From Cycas panzhihuaensis (lineage: Eukaryota > Cycadophyta), in assembly GCA_023213395.1 (NCBI GenBank), contig CM041465.1, forward strand, positions 106,027,741 through 106,091,740: a stretch of DNA of 64,000 bases, given 5' to 3'. A program made the translations under genes and the position numbers. Within the stretch, counting starts at the first letter, position 1. Each line of letters opens with the position of its first letter. The notes below the pieces were generated by a model. It did no database searches. It saw nothing but the letters and a program-made list of their open reading frames with translations, and was not told the DNA's origin. Positions 45,015-57,080 of this stretch are shown here, piece by piece.

Positions 45015-48000
45015 TTGTTAGAAAACCCTTTGTATCGCTCCCTTCTATCATCAGATTTTAATTCAACAATGGAGGGCTATCATTCTGAATGGGCTTACCA
45101 CACCTTAGTCTTAGGAACTCAAGAGTTTCTTACGTTCGTTTTGGGATCCATTCAGGAGGGTGACAATCCTATTTATTACCTGGGTGACCAACCTCACCCC
45201 TCCAACATCCATCCTTCTGCTCATGCAGTAGAAGGCTCACCTCTTCATGAGATTCACCATCCGATTGGTGATTCTTATGAGGAGTGCCCTGAGGGGTCTT
45301 TGTCATTCAAGGTTCCATCAACCTCTTATGGTTATGAAGATACCCCTCCCGCCGACGTGATTAAAGCTATCAGCGAGTACTTTCGAGCGACTTGCCTTCA
45401 AGCATGTCCTAGGTGGTTTGAAGAAGCTTTACATGGTAGAGCGCCTTCTTCATCTACACATGTGCCTCCCACGATAAGTAATCCTTCTGTGCATGTGCAC
45501 TCGTCCCACTCCCTTTCTACACCGATCTTAGGGACAAGTGTCGCACCTTCTATTCCTAGTCATGGTCATAGTTCTTCAGGACCTGTTCGCAGTGTGTCTT
45601 TTTACCAGCTCGGGCTTAGCATACCTTTTCCAAGCCAAGTGAATGTGCCACCCCCAAACGTGGCACATACATTCCCTAGTAGGCTTAGAGGTCCTACTAG
45701 TACTACTACCACTAGCTATATAGGACCCGCTCCCACATATATTCAAAACCTATCCAATGGTCCTTCCCTTTACATACCCCCAGGTTATGCATCTCAACCT
45801 TGGGGGTAGGGTAAGGGGAACCATCTTCCAGCTTATGGGGTCGGCCCGCTACACCCATATGGGGTTGCACCACCTACAAGTGGCCCATATGGGCAGAATC
45901 CGATCCCGCACCCTCCATTTCTCCCATCTAGTGTGACTTCTTTCGCTACACCTTCATAAGGGAACCTAGCTCCCTTCTAAGGCATTTATCCTCAAGCCCC
46001 CTTCCAACAAGGGGCATTTCCCCAAGGAGGGATGGGTTCACCACCCCCATCCATTCCTTACTCATTGTCGTTTGTCGACCTTATGACCCATGTAAGGGCA
46101 CGTCCCTTCATGGATTATAGATCGATGCCACTATCCATTGAGGTGTTAAGAACTAATCTGCCGCCTTACCCTCCTGAAGTTCCCAAATTTGATGGAACTT
46201 CATCGCAAGACCCAGCTAAACACATGCATAGTTTTTCTATGGCGTGTATAGACTACTGGGATTATGACCATATCTTAATGAAATTGTTTCCCTGATCTTT
46301 GTAGGGCAACGCCCTTAAATAGTTTTGTCACCTCCCTATCCACTCTATCTTTTCATTCCAGTAATTGGTAGATGAATTCATTAACTACTTTGATGTAGCC
46401 CGTTCATTTGAAAGCAGAATGAAATCCCTCTTATCGCTCAAACAAGGTCACGATGAAATGAATCGTGACTTTGTAAGATGATTCCATGACCTTCTTCACT
46501 CCACTAAGGCCACGCTGCCCGAGGAGCTGAAGAGAGACCTTTTCGTTAATGCACTTCACCCTGAAGTACATGTGGAAGTCCTTAAAATGGGGGCAATCAT
46601 GTGCAACTCTGCGATCGCAAAATGCTTAGCGTTAGAGGCTATTGAGATCCAAGCCAGACTCAAGAGGCCTCTCAAGCCCTCACAACATCGTGAGGCACCT
46701 CCCTCAACTAAGGAAACTAAACCTTCACAACCCATGAGGTCTACTTCTCACCCGAATGAGAGGACTTTAAACCCCCTTACTTCTGCCATATGCTCATTCG
46801 AGTGTACGATGAGGGAGCTTAAACTCCAAGCCCCTTCATTGCCAACCTCCAATAAACAAATTTAATAGGCTTCTCAAGCCGCTCCCCCCAAAGGGGGTAA
46901 TGCCCAACCTTATCGAGTAAGGAAAGTAGATCCTTCGCTCGAGAAGAAGTGGTATTCTGTCCATAGGGAGTGCTTCCATGATGACTCGTGTTGTCAGGTC
47001 CAACACCCTCGTGATGCCCCACAATATGACTCATCTCCTAGACGGGCCTCGAGGCCCAATCTCAATCAACTCGTCCATAAGGATCTGTTTCCCAAACATG
47101 GGGAGCATGATCGTAATACTCAATAAAGAAACAACCGAAACTAGGGTAGATCCCCTAATTCTCGTCCTTCGCACGATAGAGGGAAGGGTACACGAGATTC
47201 ATCCTCCTCCTTACGTTCCCCTGACTACCACACTCCATCACCTTCATGATCCTAGAATAAGGGAAAGAAGGTTGTCCAATTGCTTGAGACCACTCCATTG
47301 TATGCCTTAACCCAGTCTCAATCCACTAAAAAGGTAACCGATGTCTCTTCATCCACATCTCATCTTGATCCTCTTCTAGAAACTTCTCTTTTGAAACCCC
47401 CTATACTTCCCAAGACTATTCTTATGCGCCCTAGCTGTTATGATTTTCGAAGGGTGCTTACCCAACCTATGAAGGGTAAGCCCTTCTCTATCATTGATGA
47501 GCTCCACACCATCACTGTTGGGATGTCTTTGATGGATGTCTTGAGAAGCTGCCCTAAGCAACGTGCTCTTCTTCTTGAAACTCTTGGCCAACAAGATGCT
47601 TCCATCCATACGATAGGTGCTACCTCCCATGGACCACCTGTCATCTCATTTGATCCCAGAGATCTCCCGTCTCCTAGTAAGTGGGAGAAGCTTTTGCATT
47701 ACCCATTTGTCATTACCATTGACACTCCTGATTTTATCATAAAGAGGATCATTGTAGATAATGGCTCTTCGATTAATGCTATGCCTGTGCGTATGCTCAA
47801 GGAGCTAGGCACAGTAGCTCTTAAGTCTGTCCCTTGGAAATACCAAGGGTATGATGGGACTGAGAAGTCCCCTTTAGGGATAGTCTCTCTTTCCCTCACC
47901 TTAGGAGGGAAAACTATTTCTGTCAAAGTTGTTATACTCGATATCAATGTGGAGTACAACCTCTTGTTAGGCCGACCATGGCTTGACTAAATATGAGCAA

Positions 48001-48740
48001 TCTACTCCACGTGTTGGGGGCAACTTAAATTTATCCATGAAGGATAAGTTAAAGTTATCACCCGTGAGCCTATGCCATCTCACACCTTTCATCTAGCCTG
48101 CCAGGCTGTCTTCGATGATGAAGATAGTGATCTTGAGGAGGCTACCCCTTCTGTGGGACCTTTGTTTCAAGAGACCGACCTTCATCAGTCAAACCCTATG
48201 CCATGTCATGAGCCAAACCTAGTTAGGTTTGCCCCTATTAGCGTAGGTGGTTATGGTTACTTAGCTGTCACAGGTGATTCTAAGTCAGATAGTGAGGATT
48301 ATGAGCCCTCTCCTTGACGTGTCATCCTGGTTTCACGAGCACCTAGGGGGATATCTCGATCAGATATTCCTACTCCTCCTCATTCCACATTGGCTCCTGA
48401 GCTGCTGGTCCTAAACCAACCACTTATTTCACTTTCTCGGCCTCCTCGAGCATTTTCACGTAGGCGTCTGCATTGACGATCCACTCGTAGAGGCACTTCT
48501 TCTTCATGCTCTAGATCCTTACCTAGGACTAGAGCCACTCTTACTTAGATACAACCTTACCACGTGATCCGTCATGTGCCAGGTCTGTTGCACTCATCTA
48601 GTTATGACCATAGCAAGTTTACTGGTAGGCCTAACCACACCGGGCCTACCCTTCGTCACCTATCTCCTATCCTGTGTGTGACTACTCCTACCCCTATGTG
48701 GTCTAGGCACATCTCTTTCTCTCTTTACACTCTGAAATGA
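45015..48740 (+). pseudogene. Tat-like gag and retropepsin, one frame with about 20 stops
   Basis: One frame runs 1242 codons without a detectable frameshift, interrupted only by stops. The N-terminal 350 residues are Pro/Ser/His-rich. The capsid begins at PPYPPEVPKFDGTSSQDPAK (about 46165-46220), continues with NYFDVARSFESRMKSLLSLK and ELKRDLFVNALHPEVHVEVL, and ends near 46640. A basic Ser-rich stretch lies around 47000-47250 without a clear CCHC. Protease: FIIKRIIVDNGSSINAMPVR (about 47730-47790, active site D-N-G-S), SLTLGGKTISVKVVILDINV and YNLLLGRPWLD (47988). An acidic tail and a basic Ser/Arg-rich tail follow to 48740. Gag and protease of gypsy type are certain; nothing like RT follows. 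Confidence 0.9.
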
Positions 48741-49342
48741 GCCAAAACTACCATCTTAAGTTATTCCTATTTCTCTCAGTCATGGGTGGAATGACAACCT
48801 AGGATGGCCTTATCCATTTCTTTCTGGTTCCTCCCGCAGAACCCATGTTCCCATATCCTTTTGGGACTTTTGTCTTCCTATTTGGGCATCCCCCAGTTAG
48901 GACAGTGCTTTGGAGTATCGTTACTCCCCCTCTCGCTCGAAGTTTCCTTTGCATATCCTACTATGCTCCTCCGTGGATGTACGTGTCACTCTATTTCTAA
49001 CCCCACATGTGCCTATCACCTATACTCATGGTGGTTGTGTGTGCTTCTATTAGATATATGGCCATGCATGGAAGGAAATACATACATCATATAACAAAGC
49101 ATCTATAACATATATAACAAAATATACATGTCATCTGTCATACAAGATATACACATCATCACATATCAAAATGGGGCACCAATTGCCCCATCTATATATA
49201 CATCAAAATCATATGTCATATCGTACATATGGGAAGCCAGTGTTCTTGCAGGGGGGTACAATCATATGACTCTATATATATAACCCCCTAGAGGCCCATG
49301 CTTTCCTCCATCAAAAACAAATATATGAGTACTATACTACTG
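48741..49342. other. No domain; expected site of RT
   Basis: In a complete element RT would start here. I find none of its motifs (SPIVLVKKKDG-, YxDD-like) in any frame. A plus open stretch at 48804-49094 is hydrophobic and unassigned. Repeated ATATAACAAA / CATATCA phrases occupy 49080-49230. Confidence 0.6.
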
Positions 49343-51215
49343 CTACCCTGCTCCTGGGGTATTATCTCCTGATCTGTGTAATCCCTCTCCTGGGGACCAC
49401 ATCCCTTCGAGACTCCTCCTTGGTCTCCGCGAGCTCCTTGCCTCACTCCCCTCATCTCGTGGCCTCTTTGGGGTTGTCACTACTGTATGGGTCTGAGTCT
49501 TGCTCTATGCCAACCTCGATGCTGCCATGTCCTCGACCAGTCGATCGTATCACACTTGGATATGATCCCGCTCTGCCTCTATGAGGCGTGACCTCTCGTC
49601 CATCCCTCAGAGTCTCTCCTCTAGCATCACCACCTGGATATGGCTCCCCATATCCCCTCTGGCTCTACCTTGGGCCTCTAGTGCATGTATGTGACTCTGT
49701 AATACGTCTTGCATATCCCGAGCCTCGTCCAACTCTTACTACACGTGTCTCCCAAATGCTATATGCTCTTGGGACTCTGCAGTCCATATATCTCTCACCC
49801 TCGCCAATAGGGCGAATGCTGCCATGTGGGTACCCACCAATCTAGGTGCATCCTTTGCCTGGATGGGTGGCTGCCCCTCTGTATATACCTGAGGGAACAT
49901 CTCCTTCACCATGGCCTCAACTAACTGTCTGATCTCTGTAGCACCTGCAAATCCACCATGTCATGTATTAGTACATGTCTGCATAAATATCAAATCAAAA
50001 ACCAAACAATATAATGCATCTGGCTATCAAACAACGAGGAAGGTTGAGCCTCACCTACTACAGCCACCGTCTCCTATACCTGTGCGATAGCCTCTGCCCC
50101 TGGCTCTCTACCAACTCCAGGTGCCTCCTCCTCTGGCACCTCCTCTACAACTGCCTCCACTGTTGGGGCCCGTGCCCCTCCCTCTATTAGTGGAGTTGCC
50201 ACTCTGGGTCTCTCCATGATCCTCAATCTCTAGGCTTATGTCATAGGCCCCCTCATCTCCTTAGTAGTCCCTGATGGTCCTGTCTCATCTGCAGCTCACG
50301 ATGGGCTAGCCGCATCTCGTCCATCTCTCCCATCGCTACCATCATCATCTTTGGGGGTACCCCTTGCTCCTCCTACATCCTCGTCACTATCCCATCTTGT
50401 CGACCGGTAGGGTCTGGTGTGTAGTCAATCATCGTGAGTAAATCTAGTGACATGGCATCTACGGACCTCCTAACATGCGCCTGATCCTCTACTCCACTGA
50501 ACTGGGTCTGCCACCTGTGTACCATGGGTGGCCAGTCTAGTATGGGGTATGGTCCCCCTGATAGTGCCACTGTTGCGAAATGGGCAAAGAACCATCACTG
50601 CAATAGCATGCTATATGATAATCCACCGCTGCCTGCCACCCTAATAGCATCTAACTCAGTGATAAGATTTACCGTTATAAGGGTGGCCCAATCCAATCTC
50701 TCGTCGGCCTCACACTGACGTACTGCCTCCATCCAACCTACTGGAATGTCCCTATAATTTTGTTTCTGGGAAATCTGGAACAGAATGCATAAGGTGATTA
50801 GTTTCCTCACACGAGGAACCCTGGACATCACCATGCTCTATAGAGGCATCCCTCACCTCTCCCACCTATCCTGGCCCGTGAAGAACATGGCCACCTCCCG
50901 ATGAGCCATCTCATTGCTAGATAATGCCCCTAGTGTGGCCAGTCTCCCTATCGTTGGCATCCCTGGGATCCATCGGATGTCTCTGGGTGTCACTGTGATG
51001 TCCCCCACTTGGGGTAGATGGAACATATGTCTTCGCCTATTCCAATGCGATACTATGTCCACAAGTAGTCTCTAGTTTGACATGTACTAGGGTGTCTTCA
51101 CTACCTTCAGCAATCTGCATCTCTGGAGGACCCCTTTGTCCTTTCTACTCATCATCTCCAAGAAGCTCAATAGAGCCATACCAACATTCTCACGGTTCTC
51201 TACCGCAGTCACTAC
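49343..51215 (-). pseudogene. Antisense plant mobile domain (PMD) gene, two exons visible
   Basis: Minus strand. Exon A (51215-50055) carries one reading interrupted by stops: LLVDIVSHWNRRRHMFHLPQ, VGDITVTPRDIRWIPGMPTI (50853-51062), then RVPRVRKLITLCILFQISQK, GWMEAVRQCEADERLDWATL, TELDAIRVAGSGGLSYSMLL, followed after a stop by WFFAHF (50595-50834). HxFHLP-GDITVTxxDIRxIxGxP and the later DW...L...L...G-S-LL-W-HF are the hallmark pattern of the plant mobile domain. A one-base shift near 50390 leads to an acidic Gly/Pro/Glu-rich linker. Intron 49945-50054 is followed by exon B (49944-49343), rich in Glu/Arg and probably coiled coil, ending in TPKRPRDEGSEARSS-like tail and TAG. About ten stops make it a pseudogene. 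PMD proteins act in the nucleus and are often carried by transposons (family knowledge). No Tat protein is encoded here. Confidence 0.82.
49945..50054 (-). other. Intron of the antisense PMD gene
   Basis: 110 bp, GTGAGG...TTTGCAG on the minus strand, richer in T and A than the exons. Joining the exons keeps the frame: codons end GTA GTA G and resume GT GCT ACA GAG. Upstream, TTTTTGCAG at 51216-51224 is a second acceptor-like site, suggesting another intron before exon A. Confidence 0.7.
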
Positions 51216-52059
51216 CTGCAAAAATGCCATCCAGACATGTTAGTCTATAGCCAACACTCACTCTTGGTCTCTTAAGACCCTCTCTTGGCATCATTTGGTC
51301 TAGATTTAGGACCCCTCAGTGTCCCCTTTCTTTTTCTCTAGGATCCTAGCCCCGCACTGCACTAAATTCTGTGGTACTATAGAATTTAGGTGGGGCCAGG
51401 TGATCGCCCCACGGAAAAGATCACGGCATCGCGATCTTTGCCATGGTGTGAATGTTACCCCCTTAAAAGGGGGGGTTCTCGGCCCTCAAAAACCAAAATT
51501 TTTCCTCCAGGTGGGCCATAGCCGGGCCCACCCAGACCAGGGCTACCTAATGCCCTGGTCCCGCCCCTCTCCGGGTCTAATTCAGACCCCAGGAGGTCAC
51601 TTCTCACCCTTATGGGGCCAAAAACTACATAAAAACTCATAAAAAGGCATTAAATATTAAATTACAATTTCGGGTTGGGTTTGGTGATCCACTCACTGGA
51701 TCTAGTCACATAATCACCATCTCGATCCCCCGGTCACTCTAGCCGTCTCCTTGTCTCGATCCAATGGTCGGATCTCTCGCTGCGTGTCTTGGAAGTGGGG
51801 TAGCGCTCCGCTACGTGAGGAATGAGCTCTGGATTTCGTACGAGAGCTCGTGATAATGAAACATTTTTCATTCGACTTTTCCTTATATAGGTGGGGCCCC
51901 TGCTGGGCACTTCTTCATTTTTTGCCCTCGAGGTAGCCTTCCAGACCATATTTCCACCCTGGCCAGTATTGCCTTCTGGCCCAGTTCTCCTTTCGGTCTC
52001 TGTGGCTTCCTTTTGACCTGTTTCTCTCAGCACATTAATGGTGCCCCAGACGGCTCATT
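51216..52059 (-). other. Upstream region of the antisense gene
   Basis: GC-richer than the rest. It has a minus open stretch at 51734-52033 (charged: GQKEATETERRTGPEGN) and a plus one at 51319-51642, neither with a motif. It may hold the 5' exon(s) and promoter of the PMD gene. Confidence 0.4.
51881..51890 (-). promoter_or_regulatory. TATA-like box upstream of the antisense gene
   Basis: The minus strand reads CTATATAAGG within CCCCACCTATATAAGGAAAA, about 660 bp before exon A. Its setting between GC-rich and AT-rich sequence is typical of a plant core promoter. Candidate only. Confidence 0.4.
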
Positions 52060-52830
52060 TTGCTGAAGCCTCCTCATCTCATTTCGTGTGCCACTCCCGT
52101 GCATGCCCAGGTTTATACTCGTTTGGCTCGTTTCGCCACCCTAGACTCATTTTCACTGCCTGTTTTTGCTCTTGGTACTCCCATAGGGAGTGTCCCCTCT
52201 AGCTGGGTGCCCCTTTGTGCTCCCTTAATCCATTTTGGGCACCCCAGGATCCCTTTTCGCCATTTTTCTTCCCTACCTTTGGGTCACCTCATTACTAGGC
52301 CTTCGTACCCCTTTACGGCCACCGTTACTAGTGATACAAAATCCTTTCCTTGCCTCTTTCATTGGTTATATTATACTTCTTTCAGCAAGGAGGTCACTAT
52401 ACTTATGGCTCTCTTTATTTTCACCGATGGTGGAAGCTACGGTAATCCTGGTCCTTCCACCGCCGCGTGGATACTCCATGATTCCTCTGGGTATAACTAT
52501 CTACGCTCTGGTATCTTCGTCCCTGAGGTGACCAATAACGAAGCCGAGTACACGGCCGTTATTGAAGCCCTCACTGATGCATGGCATTTCCATCATAGAC
52601 TCATCATCCTTCTTTACGACTCTTAAGTGGCAGTGTCTCATCTCACCCAGGTCTACCAGGTGTGGTGCCCATGCTTGAGAGCCTTAGTGTTAATCGCAAG
52701 GTCACTATTGGCTTGCTTCTAGTCCGTTGACGTTCACCGTATTCCCTGGGCCCTCAATGCTGAGGTGGATAGCCTCATTCACCTCATCCTTGAGCGTCAC
52801 CTCCCTCTTCTTAGCGACTACCTTTGAGAG
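52060..52830 (+). pseudogene. Tat-type extra RNase H
   Basis: Within the open stretch 52060-52626, a Met at about 52405 opens MALFIFTDGGSYGNPGPSTA (first Asp, 52426-52428). AWILHDSSG, GIFVPEVTNNEAEYTAVIEA (Glu) and LIILLYDS (second Asp) follow, then a TAG where Gln is usual. After a frame change the reading VHRIPWALNAEVDSLIHLIL (about 52733-52790) gives the last Asp. All four acidic residues are present. The preceding 115 residues have no motif. This is the additional RNase H that Tat elements carry between RNase H and integrase; here it stands alone before the 3' LTR. A decayed relative is at 15720-16190. Confidence 0.88.
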
Positions 52831-53182
52831 ACTTGCTTGGCCAGCCCATTACTTAAGTCTCTGGTTGCCTTTCTTCCAGTTTGCTTATTTAGTCTATTGG
52901 GTGCCCTCACATCACTCATTGCATTTCAGCAATGGGGGCATCCCCCTCTTTCATTTTCTTCATTTACAGGTTGACTTTTAGATGACACATAGGCAGCCCC
53001 TATGTTGTCCTTGTCTCCGTCTCCCTTGTCCACGTGTTCTGCCATGATACTTGCCGATACCCTTGGTCCATATGCAGTTCATGATTTATTCATATATATA
53101 CGCATATGCTACTAATAATTTTTGGTTGCCAGCATTCACCATCATACCACGCTTCTAAGCGATGAGGCTCTGGCCGAGGCGA

Positions 53183-55806
53183 TGTTCGGCCATCGGGAAT
53201 GGATTTGGGACGAGTCAACTCAAGTAATCTCAGGTATATGTTTCTCACTCCCATTCTCACTTTTGCTTGGTCGAGGTTGCTTAGTGTATTGCTTAACGCA
53301 TGCTTGCCTATCATTTGTGTGATTGCATTGCTTTCTTACCTGATCACATTGCTTGTGCCTGCCGCACACCACTCAGCCTATGACGACCCACCATGGGGGC
53401 ACTCCTCAATGAGTCATGCACCCCATATGGTACTCAACTACCCACAACATCTCCACAGCTCCTCAAGCACCATAGTTAGTCACGTCTTGTCCATGACAAC
53501 AATCCTGTCTATACTTTGATTCCCTTTCTAGGTATGATAGGACCCCCGTTGAGACTCGTTTGTCTCTTTTGGCCATCTGTTAGCCACCTGGGCAGGAATT
53601 CCCAGCCTGCCTAGCCTCAACATACCCTCTATTTGGCTTTAGGCCCTATTTCTGCCCAAATTTTAACTGTCAGGGCCCTGCTTCTGCCAAACTTAGCGAT
53701 CTGTAAATTTCTGTGGTCTTTGCCAAAATTACCGCGATGTGACTGTTAAACTTTTTTTTTTTTAAATAGTCATGGCAGTTTCTGCTCTTTTTGCGAAACT
53801 TCCACGTGGCATCTATGCATACTCATCCCCCCGTAATCCTAAATGCTCGTTTAGGGCTAGGGGGAATATAAAACCCAAAAAGTAAGTCATTTGGATCTCT
53901 TTTATATTCTTTTTTTTTTGGCACTACCCTAGCTCTCTCTCGAGGACTATCAGAGGATCTTCTCTTTGACTCTAGTTCTCCTTCCATAGGGATACCTACT
54001 ATGTCTTAGGCCTTGCTCTAGCAGATTAGGCCCTCTCTTTATAGGCCTACATCATGGAGGAAGGAATACTCACAGCAACTCAACAAAGTAAGCTCTAAAG
54101 TTCCAAGATCTTAGTTGTGCTCCTACGTTTGCCTCCTCTTCAGCCCAGGCCTGAAAAGACTATCACACATAGGATTTTCCTCCTAATTTCTAGCAGGAAC
54201 AAGCTCTTTCTTCCTACTACAAGGTACCTCTTAAATGTTTCTCTAAGATTCATGTTTTTCTCCTTCCTTTTATAAACAGTTTTCGGTTATTTTTTGCTCT
54301 TAGCTTTGCATCCCATAGGAGCTTACCCATTGCTCTCTATTTTACAGTGCTCTCCCTCTCATTTCTTGCAAGTTCACTTCAAGGTGGCTATGTAAGAGGG
54401 TTACACAAGGACAGGTGAAGGGAGAAAGGTGGGATTAGTCCCCTTGTTGGCCTTCTCCCCAAGGGTCCAAACCCTTCCCTTCCTTCCTCTTTCACCTCAT
54501 GCCTCCCTTGGAGTTGGGCCAGGGATTTTGAGAGCCTGTTTCTAGATCTGAAACAGCATTGGCAGCCCCTTGCCACATTGGTTTTAGACATACACCTATA
54601 GGTTTTGAGCACCACATAAGCCCCAAAACCCTTCCCGGTTGGTCTATGACCCTTAGCTCATCCCAACTTGACGATTTGTTGTCCATAACACTTCATCTCT
54701 TGGGTTTGCCTGTATATCATTTTGCTAGTCTATTTCCTATCTTGTTTGCTATCTGATATAGCCAGTACACTTTGTTTTTCCCTCCCTTGAGGCTACGTAG
54801 AGATACTTATGGGTGAGTTAGCCATTCCAAGGCTAACTTCTTCATTTTGGATACCATTTGGTGCTGCTACTTGTTTGAGTTTTTCTTAGAGTTTTGGAGT
54901 AGTGTGCAATATTTTTTTGACTTGATTTGCTATCAGCTTTTTGTATTTACATATACATATATGTGGCATATTTGGCATCCCCTCTTCTGGGAGGGAGAAA
55001 CTCTTGTGTTGTGATTGGCAAGATTTGCGGTAATGGAAATACATACAAGGCGAACTTCTTGACAGGTTAGTCTCTTGTTAGTAGTATTTCTTTGTTTCCT
55101 TTTGTCGTTCTTTATGTTGCTTTGTTTTTCACACGTTTGGGGAAGGTAAGGTAGCCCCTTAATTGCTCACAGCAACCGTCACTGGCTAGTCTCTCACCTC
55201 TGTGATAAGTTTAAGCGGGTGAGCGCACAAAGAATTGAAGGTCGTAACACCTCAACTGCACTACATTTCCAAGTATTCTTCTTCTTTTTGTCCTTTCCTG
55301 CAGTGTTTTCTCTTACGCATATGCTACATGCTAAAAACACATAAGAAATAAAAAAGGGAAAAAGAACTCATCCTTGCATTTATGTGTCTCTTTTGTTTAT
55401 AGTTATTTATATCACATGTAGGTAGGTTTTTTGGGTGTGAGTCATCCATTCCTCACTTCCCCACCTAGCCCACATGTAGGACACTGTACTACATATATTT
55501 TCTTACACGTCGCCTTCTCCCTCTCTTGAGAAGGTGCGACTCTTTAGGGTCCCTCTTCCTCTTCTCGGCCATCCAAGGGGTAGGAGGGCCTCTTCTTTTG
55601 GGACGACCCAAGGCCTCACATTGCATCCTTCTCCAAAGATTACCCAAAGGTAATTGGGTGCCATTTACAGGTCCTAAATCTGCGCTCCAGTGCACAGACA
55701 TCCTACATGGTATTTTTCTTGCTGTTAGATCCCACTCATAGCCCGACTACATCTTAGTTAGCCACATCTTACTAAACGTAGGAGACCACCTCGTAGACGC
55801 ATTTCA
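53183..55806 (+). repeat. Tat-like 3' LTR
   Basis: 2624 bp, TGTTCGGCC...GCATTTCA. Colinear with the 5' LTR. The promoter-like stem-loop plus TATA (53827-53874) and the 32-base hairpin (55509-55540) are both kept. Confidence 0.93.
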
Positions 55807-55811
55807 AATAC

Positions 55812-56559
55812 CTTTTAGGTTACTTCAATCATTAAGATTTAGCTCAAAATTTATCACTAGGTTTAGGGAAATTAATCTAGACATAGTTTGAGGTCATATT
55901 ACTTAAGAAGGCCACAAACTAGTACTAAGTTAGTATAGTAGTTAGGTAGCCTTGAAACCTTAGGTTAATTTTTATGTCCTATCATAGGAAAATAGTGGAA
56001 TAATAGCCTAATGTTAATATTTCCCATAAAATGAGTCAAGTCCCACTCCTATTAAATGCTTTAAATCAACCCTTTATTTTTTAATAAGTGGGTGAAATGT
56101 ACTAAATTAGTTTAGGTGGAACATAGCTATTCACTCACTAGCTTTAATGAAATCCAAAATTTTCATATTACTACAACTTATTAAAATATTATCTAGTTTG
56201 AAAACTTAGTTTCCATTTAGTCATAAAGGATTCTTTGGTGGAAATTTGAGGAAAACATTTTGTGTTAACACATTTTTGGTAAGCATATTATGGGCTTAAG
56301 TCATAGTCCAACTACTATTTTGACCATTTCCATTCATCAAAATGTTATTACAACATTTTGGGATTTTAGGGGACCCCATTAAGTTCTCACATTACACTTA
56401 AGAGTCTAATACCCCTTTTATCTCACACACATGAAGATCCATTTACCTCTCAAGTTTTTGGAATTCCAACTTTATCCCATCACAAACCATCATTTAATCT
56501 ACTTACTTTTACGACTTACTTATTTTCAACAATCTAACATTGTTGGTGCAATTCACTAG
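55812..56559. other. No recognisable feature
   Basis: AT-rich flank of the Tat-like element, perhaps LTR or leader of the gypsy remnant that follows. Confidence 0.4.
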
Positions 56560-57080
56560 CAGTCATGGATGCTCCTCCATTTAGATTTTGATGCCCTAAC
56601 CATGTTGGGACTTCATCCCTACTCATTCTATTCACTGCACCAAAAATATCTACTATTCCCCCTAGTTTACCCAAATTTTATGGTAGATCTAATGGGAATT
56701 TTAAAATGCATATTGATATTTTTCAAAGCACAATACTAGGGACCTTTAGAAAACTTTCTTATATATTTTATATTTCTTTGAATAGAAGATGATAACCTTT
56801 GAACACTTCTATCCTACAAAAAAAGTTATCATAAAATAATTAACTACTATATTAAAAAAAATAAAGAATTATTAAGTCATTGCAGTATCCATCCTGTACA
56901 TGTGATCCTTGAAGAATTATTTCTTGATAACCTTATTGGCATCACATGTTTCAAACTCCTATGATTAAATTCTCATACTTATGTTAAAAGTAAACAAATG
57001 ATTCGATAATATGCACATGCACTTATTAAATTTATCCTTTTGGTTTCTTCTAATACTAATCTTATACTATTTATTTAGCT
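56560..57080 (+). pseudogene. Gypsy gag fragment (Tat/Athila-like)
   Basis: Reads PPSLPKFYGRSNGNFKMHID, then IFQSTI, at about 56660-56730, the same capsid entry as PPEVPKFDGTSSQDPAKHMH in the 13.6-kb element. The remainder is broken. Placed with the protease remnant at 58560 by order and family. Confidence 0.6.

Larger units (their letters stand above)
42203..55806 (+). mobile_element. Tat-like gypsy element lacking RT and integrase, with antisense PMD gene
   Basis: 13,604 bp with 2.6-kb LTRs (42203-44808 and 53183-55806), TG...CA ends and near-matching flanks GATAC (42198-42202) and AATAC (55807-55811). The PBS CTGGCGACCATACTGGGGAC follows the left LTR. Interior: gag-protease in one frame (45015-48740), an antisense gene (51215-49343), and an RNase H (about 52405-52780). 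I find no RT palm, no first RNase H and no integrase on either strand between 48740 and 53182. The PBS type, long LTRs and extra RNase H fit the Tat/Ogre lineage (family knowledge). It must have relied on another element for copying. Confidence 0.88.

Noticed and set aside
47376-47959. Minus-strand frames opposite the Tat protease
   Set aside because: Shadows of the plus-strand gag-protease frame, which contains DNGSSINAMPVR and LLLGRPWLD.
45015-48740. Stops in gag-protease as proof of cytosine deamination
   Set aside because: All three stop codons are one C-to-T step from a sense codon, so stops alone cannot discriminate; needs an alignment.
51734-52033. Minus-strand 99-codon charged frame as first exon of the PMD gene
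   Set aside because: Position and charge fit, but no splice link to exon A could be shown; it is mentioned only as part of the upstream region.
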